From RFTU01 sp049423145 (GTDB lineage Bacteria > Pseudomonadota > Gammaproteobacteria > Burkholderiales > Burkholderiaceae_C), in contig JBMSQF010000076.1 of assembly GCA_049423145.1 (NCBI GenBank), forward strand, positions 1-9,668: DNA of 9,668 nucleotides. The letters run 5' to 3'. Positions within the stretch are counted from its first letter, which is position 1, and every line of letters begins with the position of its first letter. Positions 5,927-9,668 of this stretch are shown one piece after another. The notes beneath the pieces were generated by a model. That model was not told the DNA's origin, searched no databases, and saw only the letters and a list, made by a program, of their open reading frames with translations. A program made the position numbers and the translations under genes.

Positions 5927-6787
5927 TCAAAAGGCCACCGTGGCCGTCACCGCATCCCCACGTCGAAGCGTGCAGCCCACGCCTTTGAGGATCACCCCAT
6001 TCATCCCGAAGGCGATGGAGCCGCCCAGTCGTTCATGCGTGCGGTAGCCGCGCAGGATGTCGCTGATATGGGGCTGCCGCTCGCCCGTGGCCGGGTCCAC
6101 ATCGGGGATGGGGCAGCGCGGGCAGGGCTTGGTCAGCGCGATCTCCACCGGTCCTTCGGCTGTTTCCACATGCAAGCGGCTGATGCTGTCTTCACCGTGC
6201 GGCGTGTCCACGCCCGCAAGCACGAGGTTGGGGCGGAAGCGCTCCAGGCCCACGCGGGGGTGTCCGGCTGCTTGCAGTCGGCGGTTCAGTTCCTCCAGGG
6301 AGGCCTCGCTGAGCACCAGCAAGGGAAAACCATCGCTGAAGGCGTTCAGCGCCACCGTACCGGCGCTGTAGCGCGCTTCCGCCGTGCGTCGGGCCTCACT
6401 ATCGAAGGCGGCCAGCCGCAGGCCCGTCACGCCCAGGAAGTCTCGGCACCACTGCGCGGCCAACTCGCCCATGTCGAAGGCGGGCATTTCATCGTTCCAA
6501 ACCCGCACCCGGGTCTCGCCTTCTGCACCATCCAGGCGCAGGTGGAGCGGCAGCATGCCGGGGGCGCGCAGCACCAATTCACTGTGGCGCAGTTCCGGCT
6601 GGATCAGCGTCATGCGCGGCAGTTCGCGCTGGCTCACGAATTCACCGTCCTGGTCCACCACCATCCACTCACGGTCGTACTGGAGGCCGGTGTCGCTGAT
6701 GGTGGCGCGGTCCACGCGCAGGGCGGCGCCCGATTTCAAGGGGTGCAGGCACAACTCGGACAGTGTGAGGGTCTGGCTGGAGGACAT
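5927..6787 (-). CDS. MOSC-domain protein, YcbX/mARC-like molybdenum-sulfur carrier or reductase
   Basis: A 286-residue protein with an N-terminal MOSC_N beta-barrel (about 8-120, opening with LSELCLHPLKSG) and a MOSC domain (about 130-286). Typical motifs are RFRPNLVL at 183-190 and KPCPRCPIPDVD at 220-231, whose cysteines C222 and C225 include the expected Moco-coordinating residue. Relatives such as E. coli YcbX and the mARC enzymes bind molybdenum cofactor and reduce N-hydroxylated compounds. YcbX itself carries an extra C-terminal 2Fe-2S domain; this protein ends with the MOSC domain, so it would need a separate electron donor. The ATG has no clear Shine-Dalgarno. The gene is divergent from the UbiH-DsbC frame across only 37 bases. 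Family confident; substrate unknown. Confidence 0.9.
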   Translation of the reverse strand: MSSSQTLTLSELCLHPLKSGAALRVDRATISDTGLQYDREWMVVDQDGEFVSQRELPRMTLIQPELRHSELVLRAPGMLPLHLRLDGAEGETRVRVWNDEMPAFDMGELAAQWCRDFLGVTGLRLAAFDSEARRTAEARYSAGTVALNAFSDGFPLLVLSEASLEELNRRLQAAGHPRVGLERFRPNLVLAGVDTPHGEDSISRLHVETAEGPVEIALTKPCPRCPIPDVDPATGERQPHISDILRGYRTHERLGGSIAFGMNGVILKGVGCTLRRGDAVTATVAF

Positions 6788-6824
6788 GGGCGTACCGGTT
6801 GAAGGCGAAGGACAATAGGCGTCA

Positions 6825-8822
6825 ATGACAAGCGATCCTCATTCCGCCCCGCGTCGGGCCCCTTCGGCAGCGTCTGCCGCCGGTGCCTTGGCGCCGGGTG
6901 CCACGGCGGCTGCCGCTGCATCCACCCTGGGCCGTGTGCGGGTTCGAGGAGACGGTATTGTCGGTTGCGCCGCGGCCCTGGCCTTGGCGCGCTTGGGGAT
7001 ACCCGTCGAGCTGCAGGGCTCGGCTGCCGCACCAAAGGCGCCGACCGATGATGTGCGCACCTATGCCCTCAATGCGGCCTCCGTCGTCCTGCTGCAGCAA
7101 CTCAAGGTCTGGGACGCGATGCCCGCTTCGGCGGTTTGTCCCGTGCTGGAGATGCAGATCCAGGGCGACGAGGCCTCCTGGTTGGCGTTCACCGCCTGGC
7201 AGCAGGAGGTGGAGGCCTTGGCCTGGATCACCGATGCGGCGGCCCTGGAAGCGGCCTTGCGGCAAGCGGTGCGCTTTGCGCCCCATGTGGCCACCGTGGA
7301 CGCGCCCGCAGTGGTGGGCCTTCCCCAGAGCAGCCAAGACCTGCTGGTGCTGTGCGAAGGCAAGGACTCGCAGGCCCGCGCCGCGCTGGGCGTTCAGTTT
7401 GACCGCCAGCCTTATGGGCATCACGCCCTGGCCACGCGGGTGGTGGCAGATGCGCCGCACGCGGGTGTGGCCGCCCAGTGGTTCGGTCAGCCCAGCGTGC
7501 TGGCTCTTTTGCCCTTCGACAGCCCCGAGGCGGGCCGGTCCTACGGCGTGGTGTGGTCGCTGCCAGCCGAAGAGGCGCAGGCGCTGCTGGCCGCGGACGA
7601 AGCGGAATTCGAGCAGCGCCTGAACGCGGCCACGCAAGGGCGCTGCGGTCGCTTGCGCCTGGCCGCCGCACGCCGCACCTGGCCCTTGATGCTCGGGCGG
7701 GCCGATCGCGTTCACGGGCCGGGCTGGATGCTCCTGGGCGACTGTGCCCATGCGGTGCATCCACTGGCCGGCCAGGGTTTGAACCTCGGATTGGCCGATG
7801 TGGCGGCGCTGGCGCGGGTGATGGGCGAACGCGAGCCCTGGCGCGATCTCGGCGATGAAAAACTCCTGGCCCGCGCGGCGCGCGAGCGCGCCGGGCCCAA
7901 CGCCGCCATGGCCAGCCTGACCGATGGGCTGTGGCATCTTTTTGCGAACCCCCACCCGGCGGTGCGCGCCTTGCGGAACCGTGGCATGAATCTGTTGAAC
8001 CATTTGCCGATGCTCAAGCGGGGCCTGGCCCGCCGCGCCATCGGCTTGAGCCTGGCCCTTGCGTGTGTGGCCGCCGGCCTGGGCCTGCTCGGGGCCGGCC
8101 ATCAGGCCCTGGCGCAAACGCCCTCCGCCGCTGCGGTGCCCACCGCGAGCCATGCGGCCGTCGAAGCGGCCATCCGCAAGGCCTTGAGCGAGCGGATGCC
8201 CAGCCTGCCCAAGCCCGATGAGGTGCAGCGCACGCCGGTTCCAGGGCTGTGGGAGCTGCGGTTCGGCACCGAGATCCTCTACACCGATGACAAGGGCGAC
8301 TTTCTGATTTCGGGGCCGGTGATCGAAACCCGCACCCGCAAGGACCTCACGGCCGAGCGCATCGACAAGCTCACCGCGATTCAGTTTGCCGCCTTGCCGC
8401 TGAAGGACGCCATCGTGATCAAGCAAGGCAGTGGTGCCCGCAAGCTGGTGGTGTTTTCCGACCCCAATTGCGGCTTCTGCAAGCGGTTCGAGCGCGACCT
8501 CATGGGCCTCAAGGACGTCACCCTCTACACCTTCCTCTACCCCATCCTGGGCAAGGATTCGCAGGACAAATCCCGCAACATCTGGTGCGCACCGGATCCG
8601 GCCAAAGCCTGGCGCGATTGGATGGTCGATGGGCGGCTGCCCCCGGTGGCCATGGGCCGCTGCGATGCCTCGGCCCTGGAGCGCAACACGGCACTGGGTC
8701 AGAAGCACCGCATCGACAGCACGCCCACCAGCGTATTGGAAGACGGTTCGCGCCGCAATGGCGCCCTGTCCACCACCGATGTCGAGCGCTTGCTTTCCCA
8801 GATCAAACTTCCGAAGTCATGA
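6825..8822 (+). CDS. In-frame fusion: UbiH/Coq6-family FAD hydroxylase plus DsbC-type disulfide isomerase
   Basis: One uninterrupted 665-codon frame holds two proteins normally encoded separately. After an alanine-rich 36-residue leader, residues about 37-407 are a UbiH/UbiF-family flavoprotein hydroxylase (ubiquinone-type biosynthesis, cytoplasmic face of the membrane). It has FAD motif GDGIVG at 42-47, DVRTYALN near 75, a degenerate DG motif CEGKDS from 177, and GDCAHAVHPLAGQGLNLGL from 305. Residues 396-430 make a textbook signal peptide or membrane anchor (basic MLKRGLARR, hydrophobic core, ALA|Q). Residues 431-665 are a complete DsbC: N-terminal dimerisation domain, active site CGFC at 549-552, downstream WCAPD...GRCD cysteine pair, and cis-proline STPTS. 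The hydroxylase has no stop at its usual end. Either a true fusion, a nested dsbC starting at M396 or M388, or a sequence artefact. The frame overlaps the DUF3429 gene by ATGA. Module identities are confident; the single-polypeptide interpretation is not. Confidence 0.85.
   Translation: MTSDPHSAPRRAPSAASAAGALAPGATAAAAASTLGRVRVRGDGIVGCAAALALARLGIPVELQGSAAAPKAPTDDVRTYALNAASVVLLQQLKVWDAMPASAVCPVLEMQIQGDEASWLAFTAWQQEVEALAWITDAAALEAALRQAVRFAPHVATVDAPAVVGLPQSSQDLLVLCEGKDSQARAALGVQFDRQPYGHHALATRVVADAPHAGVAAQWFGQPSVLALLPFDSPEAGRSYGVVWSLPAEEAQALLAADEAEFEQRLNAATQGRCGRLRLAAARRTWPLMLGRADRVHGPGWMLLGDCAHAVHPLAGQGLNLGLADVAALARVMGEREPWRDLGDEKLLARAARERAGPNAAMASLTDGLWHLFANPHPAVRALRNRGMNLLNHLPMLKRGLARRAIGLSLALACVAAGLGLLGAGHQALAQTPSAAAVPTASHAAVEAAIRKALSERMPSLPKPDEVQRTPVPGLWELRFGTEILYTDDKGDFLISGPVIETRTRKDLTAERIDKLTAIQFAALPLKDAIVIKQGSGARKLVVFSDPNCGFCKRFERDLMGLKDVTLYTFLYPILGKDSQDKSRNIWCAPDPAKAWRDWMVDGRLPPVAMGRCDASALERNTALGQKHRIDSTPTSVLEDGSRRNGALSTTDVERLLSQIKLPKS
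8010..8822 (+). CDS. dsbC: Thiol:disulfide interchange protein DsbC module, possible internal start
   Basis: Alternative reading of the 3' part of the fused frame as a separate 270-residue preprotein starting at ATG 8010 (M396 of the long frame); ATG 7986 is another option. DsbC acts in the periplasm to isomerise wrong disulfides, normally kept reduced by DsbD. The start gives an ideal signal peptide (n-region MLKRGLARR, h-region to about residue 24, cleavage ALA|Q after residue 35), and the mature protein of 235 residues is close to DsbC length. No good Shine-Dalgarno precedes either ATG, so translation would depend on coupling to the upstream hydroxylase, or cleavage of the fusion by signal peptidase would release the same mature protein. 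Both would work biologically; the sequence does not decide between them. Confidence 0.5.
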   Translation: MLKRGLARRAIGLSLALACVAAGLGLLGAGHQALAQTPSAAAVPTASHAAVEAAIRKALSERMPSLPKPDEVQRTPVPGLWELRFGTEILYTDDKGDFLISGPVIETRTRKDLTAERIDKLTAIQFAALPLKDAIVIKQGSGARKLVVFSDPNCGFCKRFERDLMGLKDVTLYTFLYPILGKDSQDKSRNIWCAPDPAKAWRDWMVDGRLPPVAMGRCDASALERNTALGQKHRIDSTPTSVLEDGSRRNGALSTTDVERLLSQIKLPKS

Positions 8823-9328
8823 ACACCACGACGGCTGTCACCGATCCCGATCCCGCCCGCTCACCGCGGCCATCGCCATCCGCCGACGGGCCGCTGCAAC
8901 CGCCCCCCGTGGCCTGGCGCCTGGGCTATGCAGGCCTCATTCCTTTCGTGCTCGGCGCTGCACTGGTGTGGCTGGTGGGAGGCGAAGCCCATCCCTATGT
9001 CGCCGCGGCGCTTTCAGCCTATGGCGCCGTCATCGTTTCCTTTCTCGGTGGCATCCATTGGGGCCACGCCATGGGCCTGAGGCCGGCCCAGGCTGAGGCG
9101 GCGGGCTCGGCGCTGGTCTGGGGTGTGGTGCCCTCGCTGGTGGCCTGGATCGGCGTGCTGATGCCGCCCTACGCCGGCTTGTTTGTGCTGGGCTTGGCGG
9201 TCATCGGCTGCTACTTGGTGGACCGTCGGCGCTACGCCTCGCTGGGGCTGCAGTCTTGGATGACGCTGCGCTTTCGCCTCACCGCCGTGGCCAGCCTGTG
9301 CTGTTTCCTGGGGGCTGCCGGATCATGA
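8819..9328 (+). CDS. DUF3429 family integral membrane protein
   Basis: A 169-residue inner-membrane protein. A proline-rich polar N-terminus (about 1-32) is followed by about five hydrophobic segments: LGYAGLIPFVLGAALVWLV near 35, YVAAALSAYGAVIVSFLGG near 60, SALVWGVVPSLVAWIGVLM near 97, YAGLFVLGLAVIGCYLV near 118, and RLTAVASLCCFLGAAG at the end. The motif FLGGIHWGHAMG after the second segment is the DUF3429 (TMEM69-like) signature. The biochemical function of the family is unknown to me. The start ATG overlaps the stop of the upstream frame (ATGA at 8819-8822), and its own stop overlaps the next start in the same way, so it is translationally coupled inside an operon. Confidence 0.88.
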   Translation: MNTTTAVTDPDPARSPRPSPSADGPLQPPPVAWRLGYAGLIPFVLGAALVWLVGGEAHPYVAAALSAYGAVIVSFLGGIHWGHAMGLRPAQAEAAGSALVWGVVPSLVAWIGVLMPPYAGLFVLGLAVIGCYLVDRRRYASLGLQSWMTLRFRLTAVASLCCFLGAAGS

Positions 9329-9668
9329 GTTTGAAGCCCGTGCACTACCGTGTCGACGTTTCCGACACCCACGCGCACACCTTTGGCGTGACGCTGACCA
9401 TTCCCGAGCCCGCTGCAGAACAGGTGCTGAGCCTGCCGGTGTGGATTGCCGGCAGCTACATGGTCCGTGAGTTCGGCCGGCACCTCAGTCGCCTGGAAGC
9501 GCGCCAGGGCCGCGTGACGCGCGAGGTGCAGCAGATCGACAAGACCACTTGGCAAGTGGATTGTGCGGGCCAGGGGCCCCTGGAAGTGCGCTACGAGGTC
9601 TATGCCTTTGACACCTCGGTGCGAACCGCTTTTCTGTCTGCGCAGCGCGGTTTCTTCAACAACACCAG
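9325..9668 (+). CDS. M61 family (glycyl) aminopeptidase, N-terminal part, cut by window end
   Basis: The frame opens with ATG at 9325, overlapping the DUF3429 stop (ATGA), and runs off the window after 114 codons. The visible part matches the N-terminal beta domain of M61 peptidases: HYRVDVSDTHAHTFGVTLTI, LSLPVWIAGSYMVREFGRHL and the conserved YAFDTSVRTAFLSAQRGFFN. The catalytic HExxH domain, and the PDZ domain often found in this family, would lie beyond the end. M61 enzymes of this type are metalloaminopeptidases with preference for N-terminal Gly/Ala; cellular location is uncertain here, as no signal peptide is seen. Confidence 0.88.
   Translation, partial: MSLKPVHYRVDVSDTHAHTFGVTLTIPEPAAEQVLSLPVWIAGSYMVREFGRHLSRLEARQGRVTREVQQIDKTTWQVDCAGQGPLEVRYEVYAFDTSVRTAFLSAQRGFFNNT

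Noticed and set aside
5777..6802. 341-codon open frame on the plus strand, antisense to the MOSC gene
   Set aside because: The opposite strand has MOSC motifs and normal codon use; this frame is a high-GC artefact.
6822..8708. 628-codon open frame on the minus strand, antisense to the UbiH-DsbC frame
   Set aside because: It is a shadow of GC-rich coding sequence; its translation is rich in G, A, R, Q and H, with no recognisable domain, while the plus strand carries clear motifs.

Overview
The window reads as chromosomal DNA of a GC-rich Betaproteobacterium, most likely order Burkholderiales (Comamonadaceae-like). This is inferred from the RpoH sequence, the MOSC / UbiH-family / DsbC / DUF3429 / M61 gene neighbourhood, strong G/C third-position bias, and a CIRCE-type heat-shock operator in front of rpoH. 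No RNA gene, insertion sequence or CRISPR array was seen, and no stretch longer than 300 bases lacks a gene.

Left part (1-3590), secreted or RTX-type proteins: the 3' end of a DUF1501 gene is followed after 9 bases by a 694-residue serralysin-like (M10B metzincin) metalloprotease with calcium-binding RTX stretches. Converging on it, 15 bases away, is a 305-residue RTX-type protein on the minus strand. The two convergent genes end in the same roughly 130-residue domain, so the locus is an imperfect tail-to-tail inverted repeat. At its centre an 8-bp hairpin contains both stop codons.

Middle part (3600-6787, minus strand), housekeeping: rpoH (heat-shock sigma-32) has a near-perfect CIRCE operator whose two arms coincide with a sigma-70 -35/-10 pair. 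This suggests HrcA control of sigma-32 synthesis. The RTX gene starts only 9 bases after the rpoH stop and could share its transcript. Upstream are ychF (OLA1-type P-loop ATPase/GTPase) and a YcbX-like MOSC-domain protein.

Right part (6825-9668, plus strand), a tightly packed operon: a single 665-codon frame joins a UbiH/Coq6-family FAD hydroxylase to a DsbC-type periplasmic disulfide isomerase through a classical signal peptide. It overlaps by ATGA a DUF3429 membrane protein, which overlaps by ATGA an M61-family aminopeptidase cut by the window end.

The strongest candidates for something new are the in-frame UbiH-DsbC fusion (or nested gene), the promoter-embedded CIRCE at rpoH with a linked RTX gene, and the convergent protease/RTX pair sharing a C-terminal domain.
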